Positions 16,753 through 26,104 are shown, numbered from the stretch's first letter. The stretch is 64,000 bases of DNA from Halomonas stenophila (GCF_014192275.1 NZ_JACHXR010000004.1:1-64000), one strand, 5' to 3'. Notes: generated by a model not told the origin, from the letters alone. Translations and numbers: made by a program.

Positions 16753-17760
16753 TCAGGGGGTTGCGGGCGGCGTGGCGTGGTGGATGCGCCCCAGGCCGGC
16801 CAGGATCATGTCGGCATTGGCGTGCTGGCCGACTGCGAAGCCCCGGTGCTCCAGGGCGATCCGGTAGCGCCGGCACAGCGCCTCGGCACCGATCAGCACG
16901 ACGGGGCTGCCGGGGGCCAGCGTCGCGGTGGCACCGGCCAGCTCGAGGCCCAGCACCAGGCCGGACAGGCGCGCCGCCAGCCGTTCGCCGCGCCGGGCAT
17001 CGCCGGGCAGCGAGGCATCGAGCAGGTCCCGGGCGCGGATGCCGAACAGCTCGGCACTCAGGCGCTCGGGAGCGGCCATGGCGGTGTCGATGCCGCCCAG
17101 GTAGGCCGCGCGCTGGGCCGCGTCGGCAAGGTCATCGGCGTGAAGCGAGTGCTTCAGCACCGAGTCCCGGCTGAGCAGCTGGTAGAGCTCGCCGCTCATG
17201 AAGGTGGTGAAGCCGGTGATGCGGCCCGCCTCGAGGCGTGCCCATTTGGCGTGGGTGCCCGGCAGGCAGACGGCGCCGCTGAAGTCGAGGTGCCTGGCGA
17301 CCAGACCGGAGAGCTGGGTCTCCTCGCCGCGCATCACGTCGAAGGCCTCGCCGCCGTCCGGCGAGGCATGCTGACAGAGCCCCGGCACGATGCGCACACG
17401 CAGGCGGGCATCGCGGGTAATCACCGGGGTCAGCTGGCCGCCGAGGCGGCCGAGGGTATCGGTCGCCCCGGCATCCAGCGCCAGGTAGGCGGCCTCGACC
17501 CAGCCCTGGCGGGCCCCGGCCATGCCGCACACCAGCACCTCGGTCGGCCGGTTCCCGGCCGCCGGCGGCAACCAGTCGCCGACCACCTCCAGCAGCGCCC
17601 CTTCGAACTCGTCAGCGGCCAGGCCCAGCATGCCGCGCGGGGCGCTGGCCTCGGCGATGACTCGGTCGTCGCCGTCCAGTGCCCAGGCCCGCAGGTTGCT
17701 GGAGCCCCAGTCCACGGCGATCCAGGCCGGGGAGACGGTCGTGTTGGTCGACACGCTCAT
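16753..17760 (-). CDS. dgoK: 2-dehydro-3-deoxygalactonokinase
   Basis: Phosphorylates 2-keto-3-deoxygalactonate with ATP, step two of galactonate breakdown. It is 335 residues with the DgoK pattern: AVDWGSSNLRAWAL phosphate-binding motif near the N terminus, CGMAGARQGW, the VPGL segment, MRGEETQLSG and LPGTHAKWA. GGGAGG precedes the ATG. It is 41 bp upstream of dgoA and 112 bp downstream of dgoD; that gap contains a pyrimidine-rich repeat. Confidence 0.93.
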   Translation of the reverse strand: MSVSTNTTVSPAWIAVDWGSSNLRAWALDGDDRVIAEASAPRGMLGLAADEFEGALLEVVGDWLPPAAGNRPTEVLVCGMAGARQGWVEAAYLALDAGATDTLGRLGGQLTPVITRDARLRVRIVPGLCQHASPDGGEAFDVMRGEETQLSGLVARHLDFSGAVCLPGTHAKWARLEAGRITGFTTFMSGELYQLLSRDSVLKHSLHADDLADAAQRAAYLGGIDTAMAAPERLSAELFGIRARDLLDASLPGDARRGERLAARLSGLVLGLELAGATATLAPGSPVVLIGAEALCRRYRIALEHRGFAVGQHANADMILAGLGRIHHATPPATP

Positions 17761-17831
17761 GCTCGCCCTCCCTCGACCACCGGGGGCCGGCCCTTCGGGT
17801 CGCCGATGGTCAGGGCGTGGAAGCTGGAACT

Positions 17832-17879
17832 CATCTCTCTCTCCTCACTCTTCACTGCTAACGCCTCACGCCTTACCAC
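17832..17879. repeat. Pyrimidine-rich CTCACTC/CGCCTCAC repeat, copy 1
   Basis: A C+T-rich tract of short units (CTCTCTCC, TCACTC, TTCACT, CGCCTCACGCC) between the dgoD stop and the dgoK start. A similar tract is at 26563-26597. It interrupts the dgo operon without an obvious terminator. Confidence 0.5.
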
Positions 17880-19021
17880 TCGGCCACCGAGCCGTCCTCG
17901 TGCTGCCACACCGGGTTGCGCCAGCGGTGGCCCACCTTGGCGCGCTCCTCGACGAAGGCCTCGTCGATCTCCACGCCGAGCCCCGGCCCCTGGGGAATGG
18001 CGCAGAAGCCGTCCTCGATGGCCAGCGCCGACTTGTCGACCAGGTAGTCGAGCACGTCGTTGTCCTTGTTGTAGTGGATACCCATGCTCTGCTCCTGGAT
18101 GAAGGCGTTGTGGCAGACCGCATCCACGTGCAGCGAGGTGGCCAGGGTCAAGGGCCCCAGCGGGCAGTGCGGCGCCAGGGCCACGTCATGGGCCGAGGCC
18201 AGGGCGGCGATCTTGAGGCCCTCGCTGATGCCCCCGCAGTGCGAGAGATCCGGTTGGACGATGTCGATCATGCCGTCGGCCAGCAGGTCGCGGAACTGGA
18301 AGCGGGTGTGCAGGCGCTCGCCGGTGGCCAGCGGGTAGCCCAGGCCGCCGGCGATTTGCTTGAGGCACGGCAGGTGCTCGGGGGCCACCGGCTCCTCGAC
18401 GAACATGGGGTGGAAGGGCTCCAGCTCGCGCAGCAGGGCCTTGGCCATGGGGCGATGCACGCGGCCATGGAAGTCGATGCCGATGCCGACGTCCGGTCCC
18501 ACGGCGTCCCGGGCCTCCGCCACCCGGGCCACGGCCTCGTCGACCTTGCGGTGGGAGTCGACGATCTGCAGCTCCGGCGTGCCGTTCATCTTGAAGGCGG
18601 TGAAACCCTGCTCGACCAGCGCACGGGCGCCGGCGCCCACGTCGTCGGGGCGGTCGCCGCCGGTCCAGGCATACATGCGCATCCGGTCGCGCACCGGGCC
18701 GCCCAGCAGCTGGTGCACGGGCACGCCCAGGTCGCGACCCTTGAGGTCCCAGAGCGCCTGGTCGATGCCGGCGATGGCCGACATCAGGATCGGGCCGCCG
18801 CGATAGAAGCCGGCGCGATACATCACGTTCCACAGGTGCTCGATGCGGTGCGGGTCCTGGCCGACCAGGTAGTCGGAAAGCTCATGCACGGCCGCCTCCA
18901 CCGTGGCGGCGCGGCCCTCGATGACCGGCTCGCCCCAGCCGTAGACGCCCGCGTCGGTCTCGATCTTGAGAAACAGCCAGCGCGGCGGCACCTGCCAGGT
19001 CTTGAGTCGGGTGATCTTCAT
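17873..19021 (-). CDS. dgoD: D-galactonate dehydratase
   Basis: Enolase-superfamily enzyme converting D-galactonate to 2-keto-3-deoxygalactonate. At 382 residues it matches the E. coli enzyme. The signature residues are visible: Asp and His of GIDFHGRVH, metal-binding glutamates in FVEEPV and ATGERLH, the catalytic His of LAPHCPLGP and the Glu of [10 protein letters not shown]. The [10 protein letters not shown] motif supports galactonate rather than mannonate or gluconate dehydratase. The start ATG at 19021 gives MKITRLKTW, as in relatives. It is the first enzyme gene after dgoR, 57 bp downstream. Confidence 0.94.
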   Translation of the reverse strand: MKITRLKTWQVPPRWLFLKIETDAGVYGWGEPVIEGRAATVEAAVHELSDYLVGQDPHRIEHLWNVMYRAGFYRGGPILMSAIAGIDQALWDLKGRDLGVPVHQLLGGPVRDRMRMYAWTGGDRPDDVGAGARALVEQGFTAFKMNGTPELQIVDSHRKVDEAVARVAEARDAVGPDVGIGIDFHGRVHRPMAKALLRELEPFHPMFVEEPVAPEHLPCLKQIAGGLGYPLATGERLHTRFQFRDLLADGMIDIVQPDLSHCGGISEGLKIAALASAHDVALAPHCPLGPLTLATSLHVDAVCHNAFIQEQSMGIHYNKDNDVLDYLVDKSALAIEDGFCAIPQGPGLGVEIDEAFVEERAKVGHRWRNPVWQHEDGSVAEW

Positions 19022-19078
19022 GGGGTGGGTCCTCGGGTGGGGCAAGTGGCAACGGCCGCGCCGCGACGCGGCCGCGAG

Positions 19079-19846
19079 TCAGTCGGGCAGCGAGGCCGGA
19101 CGCGTCAGCGGGCGCGTGCCGTGCTCGACGCCGAGGTCGGCGGCGGTGCGTGCCAGGACACGTTCCGTGGCGTCGCGAGCCGCCTCGGGATCCCGCAGGC
19201 GGATGGCGTCGAAGACCTGGCGATGACGCTCCAGGCTGTCGTCCAGGGAGCCGGCCTGGTGATGGGAGTGCTGGATCAGGGCGACGATGGAGGGCCGCAG
19301 CAGCAGTCCCATCTGGCGCCAGACCAGGTTGTGGCTGGCGCGGTAGATGGCGTCGTGAAAGGCGACGTCATGGTCGGCATGCTCCTCTCGCCGCGCCGGG
19401 TCGGCGGCACTGTCGCACATCCCGACCAGCGCCGATTCGATCCGCGCCAGGTCCTGTCCCGTGGCCGCCAGGGCGGCGAGCTCGCTGACGAACGGCTCGG
19501 CGGACAGGCGAAAGGCGAAGACCTCGCGGACCAGCTGCGGATGCGGCGCCTCGAGGCCGGCCATCCACTCGCTCATCTGCGGGTCGAGGAGATGCCAGTC
19601 CTCGATATCGCGCACCACCGTGCCGCGCCCCGCAGTGCGTTCGATCAGGCCGCTGCCGCTCAGTTCGGCGAGGGCGTTGCGCACGCGATTGCGACTGGCC
19701 GAGAAGTGCTCGCACAGGTCTCTCTCGCGGGGAAAGGTCTCTCCGCTCGCCCACTTGCCCGACAGGATGGCATGCGCCAGCGTGGTGGCCAGGGCCTGGG
19801 CCCCGCCGGCATCGGGAGGCAGCGGAAGCTGGGATAGCGTCGTCAA
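19079..19846 (-). CDS. dgoR: GntR-family (FCD) transcriptional regulator of galactonate catabolism
   Basis: A 255-residue FadR-subfamily regulator. The N-terminal winged helix includes GETFPRERDLCEHFSASRNRVRNALAEL and SGLIERTAGRGTVV (about residues 35-80). The FCD ligand domain has HDVAFHDAIYRASHN and HRQVFDAI with the conserved metal-binding histidines. It starts with TTG, preceded by GGAGG at five bases. As first gene of the dgo unit it is likely an autoregulated repressor released by galactonate; a palindrome lies just upstream. Confidence 0.88.
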   Translation of the reverse strand: MTTLSQLPLPPDAGGAQALATTLAHAILSGKWASGETFPRERDLCEHFSASRNRVRNALAELSGSGLIERTAGRGTVVRDIEDWHLLDPQMSEWMAGLEAPHPQLVREVFAFRLSAEPFVSELAALAATGQDLARIESALVGMCDSAADPARREEHADHDVAFHDAIYRASHNLVWRQMGLLLRPSIVALIQHSHHQAGSLDDSLERHRQVFDAIRLRDPEAARDATERVLARTAADLGVEHGTRPLTRPASLPD

Positions 19847-19880
19847 GGGGACCTCCGAAATATCTGACCTTACTATACGA

Positions 19881-19893
19881 AATGTCTGACATT
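19881..19893. promoter_or_regulatory. Candidate DgoR operator
   Basis: AATGTC-T-GACATT is a perfect odd palindrome 35 bp upstream of the dgoR start. A related ATATCTGACC lies at 19860-19869. A TATAGT -10 candidate is between them on the minus strand, so a repressor bound here would block the promoter. Confidence 0.55.
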
Positions 19894-20147
19894 TATTCCA
19901 GCTCCCCTGACTCCCCGCCTGCTAGACCTTGGTCGCAGCGGTCTGGCGGCGGACCGGGTCACACAACGACTCGCTGAGGGCACGCCTCACTTCCAGACGA
20001 CCATTCCATGAAAATCCAATCCTTCAGGCCAACAGAGTGGATAAAGATCACCTTCTGGATTATTCTCCTGCCTCGACAGCGGAGACACCCCTCGGCTGTA
20101 GCGTCGGCGGCCCTACCCGGGCCGCAGGACCGATCAGGAGAACCACC

Positions 20148-20717
20148 ATGTCCTCTGACCCCGTCACCCTGATGGTGGCGCGTCGCGTGGCCCGCGGCCG
20201 CTACCGTGATTTCCTCGCCTGGCTCGACGAGGGCCGCGCGCTGGCCGCGGACTTCGGCGGCTACCTGGGCTCCGGCGTGCTGGCCCCGCCCCCCGGCGAT
20301 GACGAGTACCAGATCATCTTCCGCTTCCGCGATGCCGAGACCCTCGCCACCTGGGAGCACTCCGCCTCGCGTCGGGCCTGGCTGGCCCGTGGCCAGGGCC
20401 TGTTCGAGGCGCCCCAGGAGCACCGCGCCACCGGCCTGGACCACTGGTTCCAGCCCGCCGGCAGCGCCGCACCGCCGCGCTGGAAGCAGGCCATCGCCAT
20501 CTGGCTCGCCTTCTTTCCCGTCTCGCTTGGCTTCCAGTGGCTGCTCGGCGAGGCCCTGGCGGGCCTGCCCCTGGTGCCACGGGTGCTGGCCAGCACCCTG
20601 ATGCTCACCCCGGTGATGGTCTTCCTGTTCATTCCCCTCTCGACCCGGCTGCTGGGCCCCTGGCTGCGCGGCGAGGTCGCGCCCCTGCCCCGCCTGGCGC
20701 GCCTGCTGAGAGCCTGA
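20148..20717 (+). CDS. ABM-superfamily (antibiotic biosynthesis monooxygenase-like) membrane protein
   Basis: A 189-residue protein with an N-terminal ferredoxin-like ABM domain (VTLMVARRVARGRYRDFLAWLDEG ... YQIIFRFRDAETLATWEHS, residues 5-85) and two C-terminal membrane helices (about 118-138 and 143-168). This ABM-plus-two-helix arrangement is common in proteobacterial proteins of unknown function. CAGGAG lies upstream of the ATG. It is divergent from dgoR with about 300 bp between starts. No substrate can be named. Confidence 0.8.
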   Translation: MSSDPVTLMVARRVARGRYRDFLAWLDEGRALAADFGGYLGSGVLAPPPGDDEYQIIFRFRDAETLATWEHSASRRAWLARGQGLFEAPQEHRATGLDHWFQPAGSAAPPRWKQAIAIWLAFFPVSLGFQWLLGEALAGLPLVPRVLASTLMLTPVMVFLFIPLSTRLLGPWLRGEVAPLPRLARLLRA

Positions 20718-20794
20718 GTGGCGCCGCGGGCCATCTCACCCACCGGGAGAGGCATGGTAGGCTGGCAGTCGTTTCCCTTATTCGGAGCCCGACC

Positions 20795-21955
20795 ATGACC
20801 GACGCCGCTCAGCTCCTCGAGACCCTGGTGGGCTTCGCCACCGTCTCCCGCGACTCGAACCTGGACCTGATCGCCTTCGTCGAGGACTATCTCGACGGCC
20901 ACGGCGTCGAGCACTGGCGGGTCGACAACGACGACGGCACCAAGGCCAACCTGCTGGCCCGGATCGGCCCCGCGGTGGAGGGCGGCGTGGTGCTGTCCGG
21001 CCACACCGACGTGGTGCCGGTGGACGGCCAGCCCTGGTCCAGCGACCCCTTCACCCTGCGCAACGGCGGCGATGGCCGCCTCTATGGCCGCGGCACCTGC
21101 GACATGAAGGCCTTCATCGCCTGTGCCCTGGCCGAGGTGCCGCGCTGGGTGACCCTGGACCTCGAGCGGCCCCTCTACCTGGCCTTCTCCTACGACGAGG
21201 AGGTCGGCTGCCTGGGCGCGCCGCGGCTGATCGAGCGGCTGCTGGCCGACCATCCCCGCCCGGCGGCGGTGTTCGTCGGCGAGCCGACCCTGATGCAGCC
21301 CGTGGTGGCTCACAAGGGCAGCACCAACCTGCGCACCACCGTGACCGGCCGCGCCGCCCACTCCAGCCAGGTCAACCAGGGCGTCTCGGCGATCCACGTC
21401 GCCGCCCGCCTGGTGACCCGCATCGAGGACGTGATGGCCGAACTGCGTGCCGAGGGCCGGGTCGACGAGGCCTTCAACGTCGCCCACTCGAGCCTGCACG
21501 TGGGCAAGATCGCCGGCGGCACCGCCATCAACATCATGGCCCGGGAGTGCAGCTTCGACTGGGAGGTGCGCCACCTGCCGGGGGACCGCTTCGAGGACCT
21601 GCTGGGCCGGGTCGAGGCCTACGCCGACGAGCTGCAGGCCGAGATGCGTGCCCGGGCCCCGGAGACGGGGATCCGCACCGAGCGGCTCACCAGCACCGTG
21701 CCGGCGCTGGCCGATGACGACAACGCCGAGGTGCTGGCCCTATGCCGGGCGCTGGTCGGCGAGGTGCCCTCCGGGGCGGTGGCCTATGCCACCGAGGCCG
21801 GCCAGTTCCAGCGCGCCGGCCTGTCGACGGTGATCTGCGGCCCGGGCAGCATCAGTCAGGCCCACCAGCCGGACGAGTACCTCGAGATCGAGCAGCTCGA
21901 GGCGGGGGTGGCCTTCATGCAGGCCCTGGGGCGGCAACTGGCGGAGGCCCGCTGA
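20795..21955 (+). CDS. argE: Acetylornithine deacetylase (M20 family)
   Basis: M20 metallopeptidase of 386 residues, the ArgE size, removing the acetyl group from N2-acetylornithine in arginine synthesis. Metal and catalytic residues are visible: the His of LSGHTDVVPVDGQPW (about 70), the Asp of YGRGTCDMKAF, EE of SYDEEVGCLGA, and GEPT. The dimerisation domain carries KGSTNLRTTVTGRAAHSS. The last part (TEAGQFQ, CGPGSISQAHQPDE) is characteristic of ArgE. DapE is less likely because of these ends. It overlaps nothing upstream; the glutamine amidotransferase starts one base after its stop. Confidence 0.88.
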   Translation: MTDAAQLLETLVGFATVSRDSNLDLIAFVEDYLDGHGVEHWRVDNDDGTKANLLARIGPAVEGGVVLSGHTDVVPVDGQPWSSDPFTLRNGGDGRLYGRGTCDMKAFIACALAEVPRWVTLDLERPLYLAFSYDEEVGCLGAPRLIERLLADHPRPAAVFVGEPTLMQPVVAHKGSTNLRTTVTGRAAHSSQVNQGVSAIHVAARLVTRIEDVMAELRAEGRVDEAFNVAHSSLHVGKIAGGTAINIMARECSFDWEVRHLPGDRFEDLLGRVEAYADELQAEMRARAPETGIRTERLTSTVPALADDDNAEVLALCRALVGEVPSGAVAYATEAGQFQRAGLSTVICGPGSISQAHQPDEYLEIEQLEAGVAFMQALGRQLAEAR

Positions 21956-21956
21956 G

Positions 21957-22694
21957 ATGCCCCGACTGCTGATCGTCAAGACCGGTGATACCTTCGAGGA
22001 CGTGGCGCGGGTCCACGGCAATTTCGAGGAGCTCTTCCTGGCCGTGCTGAGGCCGCTGGCCAGGCGCCATCCCGCCCTGTCGCTATCGGTCTTCGATGCC
22101 CGCCGCGACGGTGCCCCGCCCGCGCTGGACACCCTCGACGCCCTGGTGATCACCGGCTCCCATGCCATGCTCAGCGACGCCGAGCCCTGGAGCGAGGCGC
22201 TGCTGCCCTGGCTGCGCGAGGCCATCGACCGGGATATCGCCATGCTCGGCGTCTGCTATGGCCACCAGCTGATGGCCGCGGCCTGCGGCGGCACGGTCGG
22301 CTTCCATCCGGCGGGCCGGGAAACCGGCACCCAGGCGATCACCCTGACCGAGGCCGGCCGCGGCGATCGCCTGCTGGGCGAGCTGCCCGCCACCTTCACC
22401 GCCCAGCTGACCCATGCCCAGTCGGTGCTCGAGGCCCCGCCGCGGGCCGAGGTGCTGGCCTACAATGCCCATGACGCCTACCAGGCCCTGCGCCATGGGC
22501 CTCGTCAGTGGAGCGTGCAGTTCCATCCGGAATTCACCGCCCCGGTGATGCGCGCCTACCTGAGCCACCAGCACGAGGTCCTGGCCGAGCAGGGACAGGA
22601 TGCCGACGCCCTGATCGAGGCCGTGACGCCCGCGCCCGCGGCCTCCTCGGTACTGCGACGCTTCGCCGAGCGGCTGGTCGCCGGCGAGCTCTGA
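21957..22694 (+). CDS. Class I glutamine amidotransferase-like protein
   Basis: A stand-alone GATase1 domain, 245 residues, similar to GMP synthase amidotransferase-like proteins (YfeJ type). The nucleophile elbow MLGVCYGHQLMAAACGG gives the catalytic Cys near residue 96. The His-Glu of the triad are in QFHPEFT (about 184). The gene follows the deacetylase with one base between stop and ATG, so the two are co-transcribed. The substrate is unknown; gamma-glutamyl hydrolysis of a small peptide or polyamine is a possibility for such proteins. Confidence 0.85.
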   Translation: MPRLLIVKTGDTFEDVARVHGNFEELFLAVLRPLARRHPALSLSVFDARRDGAPPALDTLDALVITGSHAMLSDAEPWSEALLPWLREAIDRDIAMLGVCYGHQLMAAACGGTVGFHPAGRETGTQAITLTEAGRGDRLLGELPATFTAQLTHAQSVLEAPPRAEVLAYNAHDAYQALRHGPRQWSVQFHPEFTAPVMRAYLSHQHEVLAEQGQDADALIEAVTPAPAASSVLRRFAERLVAGEL

Positions 22695-22761
22695 GCCAGA
22701 CGACGACGCCCCCGCCGTCACCGGCAGGGGCGTCTCGACATCGCATCGACGGCACGCCGTC

Positions 22762-23760
22762 TCAGGGGCGCTCGCTACCCATCTCCCCGCGGCCTGTCGC
22801 CTCGCCGGCCTCGGCGGTCCCCTCCTCTTCGACGAGCCTCTGCTGGAGACGCTGGGCGTCCGGGGCCCCGGCGGCGGCCTTGCGACGCTGGCGATACAGG
22901 TCGCGCAGGCCGCTGAGCAGCATGGCGGCGACGATCAGCCCCCCGCCCACGAAGGCCAGCAGCGTCGGCACCTCACCGAGCCAGGCCCAGACCAGCAGGG
23001 TCCCGACCAGGGTCTCGAGCAGCATCACCAGGCTGACCTCGGCCCCGGGCAGGTAGCGCGGCCCGGTCTGGATCAGGAAGTAGGCGGCGGGCAACAGCAG
23101 GCCCATCAGGGCGATGCGCTGCATGTCGTCGGCCGGCGGCAGCTGCACCCCGCCCAGCGGGATGGCCGGCAGCAGCATCGCCAGGCAGCCCAGCGGCAGC
23201 ACCACGGTGGTATCGACCCCGCGCTGGCGATCGCCCTTCTGGACGCTGGCCACGGTGGTATTGATGGCGATGGCGGCCGGCACGAACAGCGCCACCGCCA
23301 GGCCCAGCAGGCTCCCCTGCCCGACCTCCCCCGCCGCCATCAGGCTCGCCCCGGTCACGCAGATGCCGATCACCACCCAGGTCTGGCGACGCAGCCGCTG
23401 GCCGAAGCACAGCAGGCCGATCAGTCCGGCGACCAGCGGCGCCAGGTTCATCATCACCAGCACGTTGCCGGCGGAGGTCAGCCGGTTGCCGATGACGAAG
23501 GCCCAGGCACTGCCGGCAAAGGCCAGCGGACACCACCAGATGGCGGGCCCGCAGGCGCGCAGGGCCGCGGGCAGGGCGCGCCCGTAGCGCAGCGCGGCAA
23601 TGGCGAGCAGCACCCCGCCCAGCAACAGGCCCCGCCAGAACATGAAGGTAGCGACGTCCACCTGGGTGTCCTTGACCAGCAGGGCATCCGGCGACAGCAG
23701 GAGCACTCCGGTCATGGTGATCAGGTAACCGCGCAACCGGAACGGCAAGCGCTTCCACAT
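22762..23760 (-). CDS. EamA/DMT-family membrane transporter
   Basis: A 332-residue protein of the drug/metabolite transporter superfamily with about ten hydrophobic segments arranged as two EamA repeats (first about 8-135, second about 155-290). GYLITMTGVLLLSPDALLVK and LVMMNLAPLVAGLIGLLCFGQRL are typical of the first repeat; VSLVMLLETLVGTLLVWAWLGE of the second. A charged Glu-rich tail follows. The substrate cannot be inferred; relatives export amino acids or metabolites. The start was chosen at MWKRLPFRLRGY, just before the first helix. Confidence 0.86.
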   Translation of the reverse strand: MWKRLPFRLRGYLITMTGVLLLSPDALLVKDTQVDVATFMFWRGLLLGGVLLAIAALRYGRALPAALRACGPAIWWCPLAFAGSAWAFVIGNRLTSAGNVLVMMNLAPLVAGLIGLLCFGQRLRRQTWVVIGICVTGASLMAAGEVGQGSLLGLAVALFVPAAIAINTTVASVQKGDRQRGVDTTVVLPLGCLAMLLPAIPLGGVQLPPADDMQRIALMGLLLPAAYFLIQTGPRYLPGAEVSLVMLLETLVGTLLVWAWLGEVPTLLAFVGGGLIVAAMLLSGLRDLYRQRRKAAAGAPDAQRLQQRLVEEEGTAEAGEATGRGEMGSERP

Positions 23761-23808
23761 GCGAGCTCCCTCCCCGTGGGCAATGCAAGGTGGCGGCGAT
23801 AACAACGA

Positions 23809-23838
23809 CAGCAGGCCGGGGATTCCCCCGGCCTGCTG
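23809..23838 (-). terminator. Second of two tandem hairpins after deaD
   Basis: A 13-bp perfect stem (CAGCAGGCCGGGG with its complement) and a 4-base loop. The minus-strand continuation is TCGTTGTTATC, moderately U-rich. It likely ends deaD transcription before the EamA gene. Confidence 0.65.
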
Positions 23839-23848
23839 GTCGTTACGG

Positions 23849-23875
23849 GCGTCGCCGGGGGCTCCCCGGCGACGC
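23849..23875 (-). terminator. First of two tandem hairpins after deaD
   Basis: A 12-bp perfect stem (GCGTCGCCGGGG with its complement) with a GCT loop, three bases past the deaD stop. It has no U-tract of its own. It may protect the 3' end or act with the hairpin at 23809-23838. Confidence 0.55.
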
Positions 23876-23878
23876 GGC

Positions 23879-25600
23879 TCAGGCCCGCTCGCGGCGGGGC
23901 ACCGGGCCGTCGTCGTCGCGGCGACGACGGGGAGCGCGATCGGGGGCGCGGTCCTCGCTGATCTCCAGCGGACGACCGGCCACCCGGGCGCGCGCCATCT
24001 TGTCCAGGATGCTGGACGGCAGGCCGTTCGGCAACTCGACGACGGAGAATGCATTGCGGATGTCGATCCGGCCGATGCGGTTGCCCTCGATGCCGCCCTC
24101 GTTGGCCAGCGCGCCGACCAGCTGGCCCGGCTTGACGCCGTCCTTGTGGCCCACGGAGACGCGGTAGCGGGTCATGCCCTCGCTGGGGGCACCGTCGCGG
24201 GGGCCGCCCTCGCGACGCGGTGCCTTGCCATCACGCGGGGCGCGCTCGGCACGCTCGGTGCGCTCCTTGCGCGGCGCCTGGAGGCGGCCGATGGGCGCCT
24301 CGTCGGCGCGGGCCAGGGCGGCGAAGGCGCAGGCCAGCTCGACGGGATCATGCCCCTCCTCGACCAGCCGCTCCACCAGGGCCCGCTGCTCGTCGGCGCC
24401 CTTGGTCAGGGAGGCGACCACCCGGTGGTGGAAGACCTGGTCGCGATGGGCGCGGATGGCGGCCTCGTCGGGCAGCGGCATCTCGCTCATCTTCTGGCCG
24501 GTGGCCTGCTCCAGCCAGCCGACCTTGCGGCTCTCGCGATTGCCGGCGAAGGTGATCGCCACGCCGTCGCGGCCGGCCCGCCCGGTACGACCGATGCGGT
24601 GGGTATAGGCCTCGGAATCCTGCGGCAGGTCATAGTTGATGACGTGGGTGATGCGCGGCACGTCCAGGCCACGGGCGGCCACGTCGGTGGCGATCAGCAC
24701 GTCGACCTTGCCGCGCTTGAGGCGGGTGATGGTGCGCTCGCGCAGGCTCTGGTCCAGGTCGCCGGACAGGCTGGCCACGTTCACGCTGCGGGCGGAGAGC
24801 TGCTCCATCAGGGTGGTGCAGGCCGCGCGGGTGCGTACGAAGACGATGGCGCCGTCCACCGGCTCCACCTCGAGGATGCGCGCCAGGGCTTCCAGCTTGG
24901 CGCCGCCCTCGATGCGCACCCGGCGCTGCTCGATGTTCTCGCCGGTGGTGGTGCGCGATTCGATGGCCACCTTGACCGGCTCCACCAGGTAGCGGTTGAC
25001 GATCCGCTCGATCTCGGTGGGCAGGGTGGCGGAGAAGAACACCCGCTGGGCGTCGGTCGGGGTGTCGGCCACCACGCGCTTGACGTCGTCGATGAAGCCC
25101 ATGCGCAGCATCTCGTCGGCCTCGTCGAGCACCAGGGCGGACAGGCCGTCGAGCTTCAGGCTGCCGCGGTCCAGGTGGTCGATGACCCGGCCGGGGGTCC
25201 CGACCACGACCTGGGCGCCACGCCGCAGGGCGCTGAGCTGCTCGCGGTATTCCTGGCCACCGCACAGGGTCGCCACTTCCAGCCCCTTGAGGTTCTGGCC
25301 GTACTTGGTGAACGACACGGCCACCTGCTGGGCCAGCTCACGGGTCGGGGCCAGCACCAGCACCTGGGGCACGCGACGCCCGAGGTCGAGCCGCGAGAGC
25401 AACGGCAGGGCGAAGGCAGCGGTCTTGCCGGTGCCGGTCTGGGCCTGGCCCAGCATGTCGCGGCCTTCCAGCAGGGCCGGAATGGTCTGTGCCTGGATCG
25501 GCGACGGGGTCTCGTAGCCGAGGGTCTCGATGGCGGAGAGAACGTCAGGCAGCAGGGCCAGATCGCCGAAGCTCGGCGAGGCGACAGAAGTCGAGGTCAT
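23879..25600 (-). CDS. deaD: DEAD-box ATP-dependent RNA helicase, DeaD/CsdA type
   Basis: A 573-residue RNA helicase acting in ribosome assembly and mRNA decay, often cold-induced. Motifs in order: Q-motif region (TPSPIQAQTIP), AQTGTGKT, PTRELA, GTPGRV, DEAD, SAT, then ARGLDVPRI and HRIGRTGRAGR. After a linker rich in Arg/Asp/Glu it has a DbpA-type RNA-binding domain (MTRYRVSVGHKDGVKPGQLVGAL) and a basic tail. This layout fits DeaD. A 500-bp gap upstream, probably including a long 5' leader, is normal for this gene. Two tandem hairpins follow it. Confidence 0.94.
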   Translation of the reverse strand: MTSTSVASPSFGDLALLPDVLSAIETLGYETPSPIQAQTIPALLEGRDMLGQAQTGTGKTAAFALPLLSRLDLGRRVPQVLVLAPTRELAQQVAVSFTKYGQNLKGLEVATLCGGQEYREQLSALRRGAQVVVGTPGRVIDHLDRGSLKLDGLSALVLDEADEMLRMGFIDDVKRVVADTPTDAQRVFFSATLPTEIERIVNRYLVEPVKVAIESRTTTGENIEQRRVRIEGGAKLEALARILEVEPVDGAIVFVRTRAACTTLMEQLSARSVNVASLSGDLDQSLRERTITRLKRGKVDVLIATDVAARGLDVPRITHVINYDLPQDSEAYTHRIGRTGRAGRDGVAITFAGNRESRKVGWLEQATGQKMSEMPLPDEAAIRAHRDQVFHHRVVASLTKGADEQRALVERLVEEGHDPVELACAFAALARADEAPIGRLQAPRKERTERAERAPRDGKAPRREGGPRDGAPSEGMTRYRVSVGHKDGVKPGQLVGALANEGGIEGNRIGRIDIRNAFSVVELPNGLPSSILDKMARARVAGRPLEISEDRAPDRAPRRRRDDDGPVPRRERA

Positions 25601-26104
25601 GAATCACACCTTGGTAGGCCGGCATGGCCGGCGAAAAACATCGTTGGCGCCCCTGACGCGGTCAACACGGTCAGGACCCTGCACGGGGCAAGGCAACTAC
25701 ATCGGAGTCGGGGACGCCGGTCGCACCTGGCATCCGGTTGACACCTGCTGTTGGCAGGCGAACCGTCGTGGCGACCGTCTGCGCCGAACTCGCCCGGGTG
25801 GCGAATTCTCGTTGGCGCTCCATCTTCACAGTTCGAACGCGCGGGGCACGGGGCCTGGCGTTTTGCGATCATCGCGCTCACCTGGCGTGAGCGGGTCGCA
25901 TCGTCATGATGGTGGGGTCAGCACATGCGAGGAGCGCGCATGCTACCATCGTCGCGCTGACCTGGCCAGCCTTTTCCATTTTCCGCGCTATCGCCATGGG
26001 GCGCGACGAGGGGCGCCGGGGACAGGTCGTAGAGGAAGAAATGGACCTGTCGACGGATCAGCCCCGAGCGTCTCTCAACCCGACCACATCTTCGAGGAGC
26101 TCCC
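25601..26104. other. 504-bp gap between deaD and yaiI
   Basis: No convincing gene. The deaD-proximal half is probably a long deaD leader and contains a GCCGGC-AT-GGCCGGC inverted repeat near 25618. At 25876-25892 there is a 6-bp hairpin GCTCAC-CTGGC-GTGAGC. The yaiI promoter must lie in the right half; I see no clear -35/-10 pair. Confidence 0.5.

Noticed and set aside
25876..25892. Small-RNA terminator in the deaD-yaiI gap
   Set aside because: The GCTCAC/GTGAGC hairpin has no clear U-tail on either strand and no promoter in front of it.
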